NCBI RefSeq assembly: GCF_000005505.3
Contig: NC_016131.3
Span: forward strand, 4,733,501 to 4,797,500
Source: Brachypodium distachyon
Taxonomy: Eukaryota > Streptophyta > Magnoliopsida > Poales > Poaceae
DNA length: 64,000 nucleotides
Reading direction: 5' to 3'
Shown here: positions 12,570-24,339 of the stretch, piece after piece
Position numbering within the stretch: the stretch's first letter is position 1
Layout of the letters: each line of letters starts with the position of its first letter
Notes under the pieces: model-generated
What the model saw: only the letters and a program-made list of their open reading frames with translations
Told to the model about the DNA's origin: nothing
Database searches by the model: none
Translations under genes and position numbers: made by a program

Positions 12570-13285
12570 TATATTGAGTTGCCATCCACTCTACAGTATA
12601 AAAAGTCGCCACCCTAAATGGCACAAAGTTACCAACACATAGAGGACAAAGTTACCACCCTTTCGTCTATTAAGTTAGCACCCAACTGTCCATTGAGTTA
12701 CAGTTACCCAGCAACAAAGCAAAAAGTTACCACCCTTTTGTCTATTAAGTTACCACCCTGCTGTCTGTTGAGTTACCATCCATTCTACAGTTTGAAAAGT
12801 CACCGTCCTAATGGCACAAAGTGACCAATATACCGAGGACAAACTTACCACCCTTCTGTCTATTAAGTTATCACCCTGTTGTCTATGGAGTTACCATCCA
12901 CTCTAGTGTAAAAAGTCACCATCCTAAATGGCACAAAGATACCAAGAAACAAAGCACAAAGTTACCATCTTCTGTATATTAAATTACCACCATGCTTTCT
13001 ATTGAGTTACCATCTATTCTACAATATAAAAAGTCACTGTACTAAATGGCACAAAGTCACCAATACACCGAGGACAATGTTACCACGCTCCTGTCAATTG
13101 AGCTACCATCCACTCTAGTATAAAAAGTCACCGTCCTATAAATGGCACAAAATTACCAAGAAACAGAGCGCAAAGTTACCACTCTTTTGTCTACTAAATC
13201 ACCACACTACTATCTATTGAGTTACCATCCACCATACAGTATAAAAAATCACTACCCTAAATGGCACAAAATGACCAAAACACGA
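12570..13285. repeat. Minisatellite, about 117-bp unit, six copies
   Basis: The core AAAAAGTCACC(G/A)TCCTAAATGGCACAAAGT recurs near 12599, 12793, 12907, 13026, 13121 and 13240. Copies are separated mostly by about 95-120 bp, with one 194-bp interval. Each unit also holds GTTACCACCCTNCTGTCTATTAAG-type lines. Copies are diverged. Open frames across it (12445-12824, 13142-13390) are repeat artefacts. Confidence 0.85.
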
Positions 13286-13492
13286 GTCATACAAAGTTAT
13301 CATAAAAATAAGGACAATTATACTAGAAATTACCACGCACTACAACAAAAAATTACCCAACACATAAAAGGAAATAATAAGAAGATTTGAAACAGACAAT
13401 TACCTTTTTTGGGGTGTTGTAGATGATATCTCAATAACAATTTTTTCAGCAATGGTGGTTTATTCCTATAAACTTCCAATGGTCTTTGTAGC

Positions 13493-13749
13493 TTACTTTT
13501 CGATAATATTGACCACCACAGACGGCACTTTAGCCAATTGTTCAGCTAGGACACTAAGTTCAACTGCGACACTAAAGCTATCGGCCTTCTTTGCTTGGCA
13601 ACGTCGATGAGGTTTCTCCGAAGCAGGGACGGACCTCCACACATAGGCATGCTTAGTTGAAAGCAAACACCTCCTGATTCTTTCGCTTCTTGACCCATCA
13701 TCCCTATATGTATCAACTAGGGTCTTCCTTTTCTTCGCAATCGAGCACT
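13493..13749 (-). pseudogene. Exon-like open fragment, minus strand
   Basis: On the minus strand, a plausible splice acceptor (TTTATTGTAG) at 13750 opens a frame of about 85 codons ending in TAA at 13495-13493. The translation is rich in Lys/Arg at the start (AKKRKTLVDTYRDDGS) and ends VVVNIIEK. Composition and the absence of stops look coding, but there is no start codon and no neighbouring exon that I can identify. It could be the last exon of a transposase-derived or captured gene. Family not recognised. Confidence 0.35.
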
Positions 13750-13755
13750 CTACAA

Positions 13756-15019
13756 TAAACCAAAGCTCAACTAGTTAGTCTCCATGTTAGTTCAAAGTTC
13801 AAGCAACAATAAATCAATCAAACAGAACTCAAGCAGTAGGACACAACAAAGTTACCAATGTAAGAAGGAACTAGTACCACATGCTTGGGCTGGACAATTA
13901 TGAACCCCAACTGTCTGAAATACCAACTATGTTGAACAAGCATCAACAGAAACTAATTTGTACACAATGTTTGGAGTGGACAATTATATAGTCAATCAAA
14001 ATAGATGGCTCCCATGAACTAAATCAAATACACAATAATCTCTATCCAATCCAATCCATCAACACACATGCATACGCACATTAGTGGCCATCAAGTGTAC
14101 CAAAAATCGACATGCATAAACTAATCAATCTCTACCAATGCATCAGCACACATGCATACACACATCCTCCCTTCACCTTGCTCTTCTGTTCCTCGCATCC
14201 TCCAAGTCTTCAATGTCTTCCAGCAGCTTCTCCCACTTCCCCACTGAACCACTACGCCGAAGCAACCAAGGCAAGCAAGAATCCTAGCCTCACGAGCACC
14301 GCACAGCGGAAGCAGCAGAGATTTCGGCCCCGGGCAGCGATGCAGGCTCCGGCGAACCCCTCCGTTGAACTGCTGCCTCTGGTGGCGCCGCCGCCGCGGG
14401 TGAAGGCATGCACCACCCCACGCCCCTCCGCCGGCCTCCCTCCAGCTCTTCCCTCGCCGGCTGCTCGACCCCTTCGCCGCCATGAGTGGGGGATCCACGA
14501 GCTGCCGTCGGGTCGGGGCCGCGTACGCGCCCAATGTACAGCGGGCAGCGCAGGGCGTAGTCCGGTGGCAGCAGCAGAGGAGAGAATGTGGGGTGCGGAG
14601 GTGAGTCGCGAGGAGAAAGAAATGAGGAAGGATGAGGCGAGGGATTTGGCGAGTGGGGTGGAGAACAGAGAAGTTCGGTACTAAACTAACTGCAGAACGA
14701 TAGATTGATTGTTATGAGTGTATGTGTCAATTCATACCATACAAAGTTTACCAACCATTGTCTAGCCAAAAATTGGTCAAGGATTCACTCTTGGGTGGCC
14801 AGAAATTTGGCACGATTCGTAAAGAAAACATGAACACAAGATTGGCATAATCAAAACTTAATTATCATATCTTGCCAAAATTGCGGCAACAAAAATGTGG
14901 ACATAAAGCAAAAAAGCACGGGAAACCCGTAGGCCCCGCCCCTAGGATAGGAACCAGCGATACGAAACACTCAACGGACCTGATTTACCAAGAGGGCAGC
15001 TACGAGATCAGACGGCCAG
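13756..15019. other. Intergenic; GC-rich low-complexity segment 14110-14690
   Basis: The segment 14112-14684 is open on both strands with Pro/Ala/Arg-rich translations and no domain, so I do not call a gene. The rest up to the eEF1A promoter shows nothing else. Confidence 0.4.
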
Positions 15020-15144
15020 GAAGGAAACCCTAGCGGCCCTCTCTGCCAATATAAAGCGCCACCCCGCTACTCCGACCCCTTCCTTTCACAGTTCCCATCT
15101 CGCCGCCGCCGCATCCGCCCCCTCTCTCCTCCTTCTCCTCCGAG
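15020..15144 (+). promoter_or_regulatory. eEF1A core promoter and 5'UTR exon
   Basis: A telo-box-like AAACCCTAG lies at 15025-15033, and a TATA box (TATAAAG) at 15050-15056. The first noncoding exon starts near 15080, is pyrimidine-rich (TOP-like) and ends at CGAG/GTTAGC (15144/15145). The telo box just upstream of TATA is a known hallmark of plant eEF1A promoters. A 5'UTR intron of about 640 bp follows, ending at the CAG of 15782-15784 or of 15788-15790, just before the start codon. Confidence 0.8.
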
Positions 15145-15792
15145 GTTAGCGTCCGGATCGATCCTCCCCCTCCCCTGAGGTTTAGTCTTAGATCTACGCA
15201 CGTGCTTCTGTTTCGATTTGCTGCTAGATCGAGGTTTGGGTCGGTTTTGTTGCGCAGATTATTGTTGTTTTTGTATGTAATATGGAGGATGCCCTCTAAG
15301 CTCGTACTACGTAGCATCGATCTGTGGATCCCTCAGTTTCTGTATAATTTTTTGCGAGAGCTGTCAATTATCTGTATGCGCATGTGTAGGCGCGATTTCC
15401 TAGTGATTCTCTTCCGCAGCTGTAAGCGCGATTTCCTACTGATTCTCTTCGTGCTTGGTTGAATCTATCGGTCGATGTATTTGTGGTTTGTCGAGTAGAA
15501 CTGACGTCGTTGTACTTAATTTTGTACTGATTTAGAGATTTTATTTAGAATCAGCGGTTATAACTGTTGCTTACAGATAGTTTTGGGTCAAGATTTAGTC
15601 TCCACCATGTTGTAGTTCTAATATTTTTCCGTAGATCTAACCGGTGCATGCTGTCTTGTCATACTTGCTCGGGTGTTGTTCCATCTGACTAACACATCTA
15701 GTTCTGTTTCTTGTAATTATTTGTGTTGACATGTTGATGGTGGCGATATACTGTTTTCTAATCCCTGTTACTTCGATGCTGCAGTTTCAGCC

Positions 15793-17791
15793 ATGGGTAA
15801 GGAGAAGACTCACATCAACATCGTGGTCATTGGCCATGTCGACTCTGGCAAGTCGACCACCACTGGCCACCTGATCTACAAGCTTGGAGGTATTGACAAG
15901 CGTGTGATCGAGAGGTTCGAGAAGGAGGCTGCCGAGATGAACAAGAGGTCATTCAAGTACGCGTGGGTGCTTGACAAGCTCAAGGCAGAGCGTGAGAGAG
16001 GTATCACCATCGATATTGCCTTGTGGAAGTTTGAGACCACCAAGTACTACTGCACAGTCATCGATGCCCCTGGACACCGTGACTTCATCAAGAACATGAT
16101 TACGGGTACCTCCCAGGCTGACTGTGCCGTGCTTATCATTGACTCCACCACTGGTGGTTTTGAGGCTGGTATCTCCAAGGATGGCCAGACCCGTGAGCAT
16201 GCACTCCTCGCTTTCACTCTTGGTGTGAAGCAGATGATCTGCTGCTGCAACAAGGTATACATGCTATCCAACTTCTGTATATGTATGTAAAATGCTGTTC
16301 TAGATTCTATAGAACAATGCTCAGATTCATGTATTATCTTGCTATATCCACTTGATATTATCATTAAGGATGACTTAAAGTATGTTCACTGTCCAACACC
16401 ATTCTCCTTACGAGTTGAGCACCATTTATCATGTTATGTGTTGATCATGTAACAGAAGATACTGTTAATTGTTATGTTTCTGCTCAATTTAATCTGATAT
16501 TCTGATTTGACTCCCTTGTGAATTGAGCACCGTTATCTTGCAATATCCACTTGATCATTAAGATTGACTTGATACATGTTCACTGTTAAGCACCATTGTT
16601 CTCTCAAATTGAGCACCATCTATCATGTTATGTGTTGATGATGTAATGTAAGATACTATTAATGATTACTTTCTGCTCCATTTAATCTGACCTTACTCCT
16701 GAACTAGGAGTAGTGATTGCATCCTTCATATCTTCCTTGAGTACTCGAACTACATGTTTGTTCATAACCACTTCACTGTTATTTTTTAGTTATATTTTCT
16801 GTTAATCATGTTTGATGGCATAGTCAGTCCAAATGTCACTTCCTTAACTAGTGCCTGTTGTTTGACTTGTCCTGTTAAACTAATGGGATGCTCTGATGGT
16901 ATGTTTCAGATGGATGCCACCACTCCCAAGTACTCGAAGGCCCGTTATGATGAAATTGTTAAGGAAGTCTCTTCGTACCTCAAGAAGGTCGGGTACAACC
17001 CTGACAAGGTCCCCTTCGTCCCCATCTCTGGTTTTGAGGGTGACAACATGATTGAGAGGTCCACCAACCTTGACTGGTACAAGGGCCCTACCTTGCTTGA
17101 GGCCCTTGACCAGATCAATGAGCCCAAGAGGCCCTCGGACAAGCCCCTGCGTCTTCCCCTCCAGGACGTGTACAAGATTGGTGGCATTGGAACTGTGCCT
17201 GTGGGCCGTGTTGAGACTGGTGTCATCAAGCCTGGTATGATTGTTACCTTCGGCCCAACCGGTCTGACCACTGAGGTCAAGTCTGTTGAGATGCACCATG
17301 AGGCTCTTCAGGAGGCTCTTCCTGGTGACAATGTCGGCTTCAATGTGAAGAATGTTGCTGTGAAGGATCTCAAGCGTGGGTTTGTTGCATCCAACTCCAA
17401 GGATGACCCTGCCAAGGAGGCTGCCAACTTCACCTCACAGGTCATCATCATGAACCACCCTGGTCAGATTGGCAACGGCTACGCCCCAGTGCTGGACTGC
17501 CACACCTCCCACATTGCTGTCAAGTTTGCGGAGCTGGTGACCAAGATCGACAGGCGATCTGGTAAGGAGCTGGAGAAGGAGCCCAAGTTCTTGAAGAACG
17601 GTGATGCTGGTATCGTGAAGATGATTCCCACCAAGCCCATGGTTGTGGAGACCTTCGCCATGTACCCTCCTCTTGGTCGTTTTGCTGTGCGTGACATGAG
17701 ACAAACAGTTGCTGTTGGTGTCATCAAGGGCGTGGAGAAGAAGGACCCAACCGGTGCCAAGGTCACCAAGGCTGCTGCCAAGAAGAAATGA
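15793..17791 (+). CDS. Translation elongation factor 1-alpha (eEF1A), two coding exons
   Basis: The GTPase delivers aminoacyl-tRNA to the ribosomal A site in the cytosol. Coding exons are 15793-16254 and 16910-17791; joined they give 447 residues, the usual plant eEF1A length. Visible motifs: P-loop GHVDSGKS at residues 14-21, switch region RGITID, G3 DAPGH at 91-95, and G4 NKMD at 153-156. The intron falls exactly between Lys154 and Met155. Domains 2 and 3 follow without gaps, and the protein ends in the typical lysine tail (AAAKKK). The start ATGGGTAAGGAGAAG in context GCCATGG is unambiguous. There are no frame breaks, so the gene looks functional. An additional noncoding first exon lies at about 15080-15144. 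Strong antisense open frames are shadows of biased codon use. Plants carry several near-identical eEF1A copies, so I cannot say which one this is. Confidence 0.98.
16339..16700 (+). repeat. Tandem duplication inside eEF1A coding intron
   Basis: Sequence from CTTGCTATATCCACTTGAT (16339) recurs from CTTGCAATATCCACTTGAT (16534). The later TTGAGCACCAT(T/C)TATCATG block recurs at 16415 and 16609. Two diverged copies of about 190 bp lie in tandem within the 655-bp intron (16255-16909). Confidence 0.75.
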
Positions 17792-18820
17792 GGTGTCCCT
17801 GTGAGGAAATATCTAGCAGCAGTTTTAGTGTTAAAGTTTTGTCTATGGCCATTGCACTTCTTGCTTGAGACTCCTAAAACAATGCAAGTAGTGTTCCTGT
17901 TTGTCGTTTAAGTACACTGTATTTCTATTTCAGATTCGGCAGAACATTTGTGCGCTGAGTATGATTTGTGGTCAAACCTACTTTTCTGTAATGCTAGTTC
18001 TAAGATTGCAACTTTTATACCCTGCTCTTTCTTGTGCTTGGTGCTGCCTGCTATTCCCTGCTTTTCTTCCATAGTTTGCAAATTTAATTTTCTAGTTTGT
18101 TGTTTAATTTGTTTAGCATGCATATTTCGTTCTTAGTATCTTGTTCATTGTTTTTTTACTTAAAAATTCCAGCTTTACTCTGTATATTCAAAATTTTGAA
18201 TGCGAGTCGTTAGGAATGCCATGAACTCTTCGTAATTTCCCGCAGGTCGCCAGTGGCAATTTACGATTCAGTTCTGATTGTTCGTAATTTGCACAAAATT
18301 CTTGCCCAAACGAAAGTAAAGGTTCTACATTTGCCATTTGCATCACCTCTTCTGGGCCCGGAGGTTTAGCTCCAGGTGACAAGTACTACTCCGTACCTTT
18401 TTCAAACTTGAGACACTTAATTTGATTGCAGGGAGTATAATTTGCTCTTTTTTAGAGGGTGTGACTAGTACAATTAACTGTTCAACCCAAATTAGCATTG
18501 GACAGCGAGGAGTTTCCTTTTCTCTTGGTGGTCAACTCGGACTGAACCAAACTATTGTACTTCCCGCTCACCGAGAGGAAACCAGGTACTCAGCTGTCAA
18601 AAAAATGAAACCAGGTACTCAGGTGTAAAGAAAAGTTTCAGAAGATCTAAAAAGTCATTTAACAAAGAATGTGCTACAAATTGAGAGCTTGCAAAAACTC
18701 CTAAAAAAACATGACAAGAAATGACCAGGTACCCATGATAAAAAGTCATAATTTTAGATGATTTTTCACGGATTACAATCTCGTACTCTCGTAAATGTCA
18801 TACATCCATTCATTTGCCTC
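17792..18820. other. eEF1A 3'UTR and downstream spacer
   Basis: The T-rich region to about 18150 fits a 3'UTR. No single clear poly(A) signal is decisive. A solitary CTCCGTACC...GGGAG pair at 18390-18434 may be the remains of a small MITE. Nothing else is seen. Confidence 0.4.
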
Positions 18821-18829
18821 ACATTTTTC

Positions 18830-19140
18830 TGGAAGCACGAACCTACAAAACTGTTACCCAAAACTGTGCTGGAGTTCAGAATAAATGGTTCTAGAATGTT
18901 CGGATTTAACATAGAAGATCGAGTTCACAGTCCAGGCTTGAAATTGGATCAAGCACAATTCTCATTTTAGAATAGACTGTATTATGTTCTTCTGAGGGGA
19001 GTGTTGTTTTGATTTGATCTGATTGAAACTATTGTTGCACGACCGCACTTTTGCTTCTAATGTGCGGAGCAGTTAGCAAAGGCTTACCTCAAGCAAATTT
19101 CTTGTGTTCTTGCCACTACTTGAACCGAAATTCGTATACA
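18830..19140. repeat. Duplicated spacer block A (copy 1)
   Basis: GGAAGCACGAACCTACAAAA opens a block of about 300 bp that continues through CAGGCTTGAAATTGGATCAA and ends near GTATACACGAATAT. Related copies lie at about 20004-20300, 25250-25650 (interrupted by a MITE) and 34705-35030. Each copy precedes a PHAS-like unit by several hundred bases, so it is part of the larger duplicated unit. Confidence 0.8.
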
Positions 19141-19379
19141 CGAATATAATCATAGTCTTCCCCGCAAAATAAATAATACTAATAATCATAGTCTAGACAG
19201 GTGGATTTATAGTGTAAAAAGTTTCTCTCTACCACGCTGGTATGTATTGATGTATGCTATAAAGTTAGAACCATACACCTAACTTATTTGCGCAACCAAC
19301 TCAGTAGGTACGAGTCGTTCTGCTTCTATATACTACTAGCACAGCAAGCCTTCCTTCTATATACTACTAGCACAGCAGC

Positions 19380-19900
19380 CTTCCTTCTCTACTCTGCTTG
19401 CAAAGTGTACACAATCGTGTTGATCTAGCCCAGCTAAAGGACGGTACGAATTAGACACCAGTATTCCATAAGTCTAATTTCAATCTTGGACTGGCCTAGT
19501 CTAGCTAACGCCCGTAGATATTGACATAATAGAAGCTGCGTGCTTTAGGATGCGTGTCTTGGGAATGTGTGGCATCGAGAAACAAATGGCCGCAAACCGT
19601 GTACATGGGTCAGCTAGTTCACGCTGCTGGTCTAGGTAGCAGTTTTCCATGTTCTGTATGTTGGCTTCAAAGCTCAGGCTAAGCTTGGCTTAGCTTGGTA
19701 TGGATCGGGTCAAGTCAGGTGGATTCAGAAATACCAGTCTTTCAGAAACCGATCGACGAACGACGGGACGAGCGTTCGTTGCTTGAGTTGCTTCCTGTGG
19801 AATGGCCATGTCAAGGGCCACCTATTGGCTGTCTGTGCTTAGAGCAACTTGAGCCAATGCATGGGTTGCAGTGATTGGACTGGGTCGGCCTGAGATCTAC
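19380..19900 (+). ncRNA. Putative 21-PHAS locus, miR2118 site 19560-19581
   Basis: The 22-nt site contains GGAATGTGTGGCATCGAGAA, about three mismatches from the complement of a miR2118 member. The leader TTCATAAG...TCTAATTTC...CTTGGACTG and AGAAGCTGCGTG before it are shared with the loci at 20.9, 26.0 and 36.9 kb. Downstream, GGCTT(C/G)(A/G)AAGCTCAGGCTAAG and GGATCGGGTCAAGTC are shared with the same loci. A TATA-like TATATACTACTAG pair lies at about 19327 and 19354. There is no coding frame. Expected cleavage is 19571/19572. Limits approximate. Confidence 0.65.
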
Positions 19901-20542
19901 TACAGGGTAACCAGCGATCAGTTTACATATACACTGAGGGACATAATGAGCAGGGCATCCCGTTGAATCACGTCTATTCATTTTCCCCATATTTTTTTTT
20001 TTGGAAGCACGAACCTACAAAACTGTTACGCAAAACCGTGCTGGAGATTAAACGGTTTTAGAATGTCCGGATCGAACATAGAAGAGTTTATAGTCCAGGC
20101 TTGAAATTGGATCAAGCACAATTCACATTTTAGAATATACTCTATTCTGTTCTATTGAGGAAAATATTGTTTTGTTTCAATCTGATCAAAATTATTGTTG
20201 CATGACCGGACGTTTGCTTCTTACGTAGAAGTTCGCAAAGGCCAACCTTGAGCTTTGCATCTGTGGTTCTTGCCACTAATTGAACAAAAAATTGTATACA
20301 CTTACCCCGGTCACTGAAGAATAGAGAGCTGACTGAGCTGCCCCATTTGCTTTTGAACACACTCATCTTTTCAATTTTTATTCTTATCTGGAGTTACACA
20401 AAGTCTAGACGCGTTGATTTATAATGTAACTGTTTCTCTCTACCACGCACGTATGTATTAATGTTATGATATAAAATTTAGAACCATACATGCTCCAACC
20501 AACTCATGGTATGCATTAAAGTCGTTCTCCATCTATATACTA

Positions 20543-20655
20543 CTCCCTCCGATTCATATTAATTTTCTCAAATTTGTCTAAATATGAATATATCTATGCC
20601 TAAAAGGCGTCTAGATACATGTAATATTTTGACAATTAAAAAGGATCGGAGGGAG
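20543..20655. mobile_element. Stowaway-like MITE, 113 bp
   Basis: CTCCCTCCG...CGGAGGGAG terminal inverted repeats are flanked by TA at 20541-20542 and 20656-20657. The related sequence at 19325-19360 lacks it. Confidence 0.9.
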
Positions 20656-20689
20656 TACTTTGCGGTGCCTGTCCTCATACACATCAAGC

Positions 20690-21120
20690 CTTCCTTCTCT
20701 ACTCTCGATCATTGCAAGTATGCATAATCGTGTTGAGCCCTCTCATTTGGCCTCTCACTTTTTTAGCCTAGCTGACGGAGGGTACGAGTTAGACACAAAC
20801 TATTTCATAAGTCTAATTTCTATCTTGGACTGACATAGTAGAAGCTGCGTGTGTTAGGATTAATTGTGTGCCTTGAGAATGTGCGGCATCGAGAAACAAG
20901 TAGGCGCAAGGTGTTGTCACAGGTCAGCTCACTCATGCTGCTGATCTGGGTAGCGGTTTTCCATGTTCTGTCAGTTGGCTTCGAAGCTCAGGCCAAGCTT
21001 GTCCTGTCTTGGTTTGGTTTGGATCGGGTCAAGTCTGGTGGCTTCGAAACTACCGTTCTTCTAGAAAGAGTCTGACGAACGAGGCAGCTGAGATACGGCG
21101 GCTGTAGATTGGCTCATGGG
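20690..21120 (+). ncRNA. Putative 21-PHAS locus, miR2118 site 20874-20895
   Basis: Site GAATGTGCGGCATCGAGAA with about four mismatches to the miR2118 complement. Upstream it shares the TGCAAGTATGCATAATCGTG and TTTTAGCCTAGCTGACGGAG leader with sister loci. Downstream it shares the TCAGTTGGCTTCGAAGCTCA block. No coding frame with homology. Expected cleavage 20885/20886. Confidence 0.65.
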
Positions 21121-21869
21121 CTACAATGGTTGTGTGCCGTTATGCCGTTCTCATCTTGGTAAAAGATCGCAGTCCGTAACATTGAGCCTCCATCCCTCAG
21201 CACTCGCTCCACTGCTACTAGCGCGGTTAGCCAGTGGTAGATGCTGAATCCATCCTAATCCCATTGGAAACAAATTATCCTGCCTCGAATCGTTCGCTGG
21301 ATCATCAGCTTCTACTCCTGTCACGTGACTTGCCCACTGCAGAGCAACTTATTCGGTCCCATTTTGCTCATTTACATGCTTTCGGGTTACTCCAGTGCAA
21401 GGAGCACTGATATCTTCGATGCAATTTTAATTTCCATTTGATATGCTGTATTCTGAGTTCTGACTTCCTCATCATCAGTTTTTCAGATGTCTAGATTATT
21501 CAGACAACGCCCTCTCAAGTTCTTTCACTTGAGGCATATAACCATGGAAATAACTTCCTCAGGAGAATTATGTTAGGGGCAAATTCATTGCGATGGAGAT
21601 TTATTAGATTGATTTTCATGTTCTTGGAGATGACTGGCACACCCTCTCTAGCCACAAGTTTGTTCATTGCTTTGATGTGTATATATACCAACTTACATTC
21701 TTAGGTAGGAACCATTAACTCAGAAGGAAGTTAGCTGGTCAGTGTACTGAACTCTAGAGTCGCAGTCATGCTCTCAATTAATTTATTAAGAAATCCAGTG
21801 GCAGTTTTTTTCCTGTTAGTGTTTGGGCATTTTATAGACTCCTTCATAATTTGTTGTCACTGAAGCTTC

Positions 21870-22180
21870 AAAATTGAGCAGACAAATCGATTGTTCCGGT
21901 GTACATACATCAACGTAGGATTATTAGATTAATTTTTGATGTTGATTTTATTCCACAGTTTTGCCAGGACTTCTCCTGTCTTTGTTCTAGTGTACCTGGA
22001 GATGGTTGGCCCATCCTCTGTAGCCACAAGTTGATTAATCCTGATGATTTGTATATAAATAAACTCACATTCTTAGCTAGGACAGATTAAAAATGCAGAA
22101 GATGCACTTTACTATAAGTCATTTTATCTCCGATTCTAGATGACAGAAAGCCGACAAAGAGTTAACAAATAATTCTACCT
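21870..22180. repeat. Duplicated spacer block B (copy 1)
   Basis: GAGCAGACAAATCGATTGTT through CAGGACTTCTCCTGTCTTTG and GTAGCCACAAGTTGATTAATCC to ATTCTACCTTTTG. Copies recur at about 23605-24100 (with a MITE inserted at 23896) and 26495-27010 (with a MITE inserted at 26527). The block precedes the loci at 22.5, 24.6 and 27.6 kb. Confidence 0.85.
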
Positions 22181-22329
22181 TTTGTGGATCCTCCCAACAC
22201 TATAACCTTTTCTCTCTAGTACGCATACACGATACACCTAACTTATTTTTCTGACCAACTCGTAAGCACATACAACTACTTTCGCTGCCTTCATTCTCTA
22301 CTCACCTTGCAAGTATACGTAATCGTGTG

Positions 22330-22860
22330 ATCCCCTGCTATATATATGTGTGTGTGCTCTCATTTGGCCTCTCATTTTTTATAGCCTAGCCGATGAGGGC
22401 ACGAATTAGCAATTATTTCAAAAGACTAAATTTCTATCTTGGGCTGATTAGCATTTTTCAGACAGTTGCCGCAGATATTGAAGTGGTAGAAGCTGCTTGT
22501 CTTAGAGTTGTGTCTCTTGGGAATGTGAGGCATCGAGAAACAAGCGGGGCAAATTGGTTACATGACCCAACTTGTACACGATAGGAGGAGCCAAGCAGAC
22601 AAAATGCTCCTGCTAGCGACCGCCAGGATGCCATTAGAAGTTTAGATCACGATAAGGTAACACAAGGCCGTTGGTGTATCGTCAGGCTCATGCAGTATAT
22701 CTGCTGCAGCGATTTGATCCGAGGCGCGAGCGATAGGCACCGTCATCCCATTGCTGAGGCTGAAACAAAGGCTGATATAGTACTTAATAGGGACGGACGA
22801 ACGGCTGATAAACGCTTCTTCGCCGAGACTGGTCAATACTAGCTCGAGAAGGACTCGACG
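22330..22860 (+). ncRNA. Putative 21-PHAS locus, miR2118 site 22518-22539
   Basis: Site GGAATGTGAGGCATCGAGAA is one of the three best matches in the window, about two mismatches from the complement. The TATA-like TATATATGTGTG lies at about 22341, some 180 nt upstream. The leader (CTCATTTGGCCTCTCATTTT, TAGCCTAGCCGATGAGGGCA) is shared with the 24.6 and 27.6 kb loci. Noncoding downstream. Expected cleavage 22529/22530. Confidence 0.7.
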
Positions 22861-23329
22861 TAGTTTTCAGACTTCAATTCCTAATCCTTGCCATACCGTA
22901 GGATTACTGGCGGTGCACTTCAAATTTTTGCGGTTTGGACCTGTTCTTTGTGGTTTCGTAAAAAAAAAGATTATAGGACAAGGTTGCGTGGACTCGCTAA
23001 TTACATGTCTTGCACTCTTGCTGACATGGGCCGTACTTAATTAATTCTAGGAAAATGATATATTTCGCCCGACCGAAAATGCTTAATTCTAAGGGCCGGC
23101 TACTCTGCAGTCGACTGAGTTTTGTGTAAACCTCATTCGATTGCATTTTGGCCTAGGTCTTTGTATTAACATAGCTGCTTTTCCTTTTTTTTTTGTAAAG
23201 ATTGCTAGGCCATTATTTCGTAGAGTGAACCCAGTTCTCCTACATATGCATCTTTAATTTTTTTTAGGAACAGCTTTAATTTAATTTCGACCCTACAAAT
23301 ATCTAGTAGGTTTAGTTCTCCACTGTTTT

Positions 23330-23509
23330 TTCACCAGAGATTTGAAAAATTGTCAACATGCAATTGATGCAGTTAGAGCAATTGGCTTCAAAGGTCTTTT
23401 GGTGTAATTTTTGGTTTATCCGGAATCTTTGTTGTCGTTTTAGTTTTTCTCGATCAGTTGTGCTTGATTCTTTGAATAAATAAACCAGATCGTTGTTCTC
23501 AAAAAAAAA
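23330..23509 (+). mobile_element. Retroposon 3' end with A-tail
   Basis: T-rich 3' sequence ending TGAATAAATAAACCAGATCG then an A-run at 23500-23509. This fits the tail of a LINE or SINE insertion. The left boundary is not resolved. Confidence 0.35.
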
Positions 23510-23895
23510 ATTCAGTTTTTTTTAAAAAAAAACAAGCAACTGCGCTTTTTTAGTATGCAATTTTTGGCTTAATACATGGATAGTTCTAAACCGAAAATCA
23601 ATCGAGCAGACAAACCAATTGTTCCGGTGTGCATACAGCAACATAGGAGTACCAGCTTAATTTTTGAAGTTGATGGTATTCCACTGTTTTACCCAGGACT
23701 TCTCCTGTCTTTGTTCTAGTGTACCTGGAGATGAGGGGCCCATCCTCTCTACCCACAAGTTAATTAATTCTGATTATCTGTAAAGTCAACTTACGTTCTT
23801 AGCTAGAACAGACATGACTAACAATATAGAAGATTCACTTCACTATATAAGTCATTTTATCTTCAATTTTGTAGATGACAGAAAGTGGACGAAGC

Positions 23896-24060
23896 GGCTA
23901 TGTTTGGCATTGCGGTGGATTATCATAATCCAGTTTTTTCACCCGCTAATCACTATTTTCATGATTGGCTAACAAACTTTTTTATATTTTAATGTGTATT
24001 TTTCCACAATAGATTATGAAATAATTTCAGCGCAGGCAGTTCAGCATGCCAAACCGAGCC
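23896..24060. mobile_element. MITE with GGCT(A/C)(T/G)GTTTGGCAT ends, 165 bp
   Basis: The left end GGCTATGTTTGGCAT and the right end ATGCCAAACCGAGCC are inverted repeats. The duplicated block at 26985-27010 lacks the insert (GTGGACGAAGCAACTAATTC), giving an empty-site comparison. The target duplication is not clear, so the superfamily is unassigned. Confidence 0.75.
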
Positions 24061-24339
24061 TAATACTATATTTGGCGATGCTCTCACAAAACTTATTCAT
24101 GCAAATCAAAGAGATTTGCAAGACACGAAAAACCAAAATTTGTATACACGTATGTGGTCAACTTTTCCACTTGTATTCTTTTGGGAGTTACACAAAGTCT
24201 AGTACGTATAACCTTTTCTCTGTAGCACGTATGTTGTACGTATGCTAGAAAGTTGGAGTAGAACCAACCATACACGTATGTACGGGTCGTTTTCCTTCCA
24301 GTACTACTCTGTGGTGCCTTCCTTCTCCACTCTCCTTGC

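Noticed and set aside
15949..17781. Antisense open frames across eEF1A
   Set aside because: Shadows of strong codon bias in a complete known gene on the other strand.
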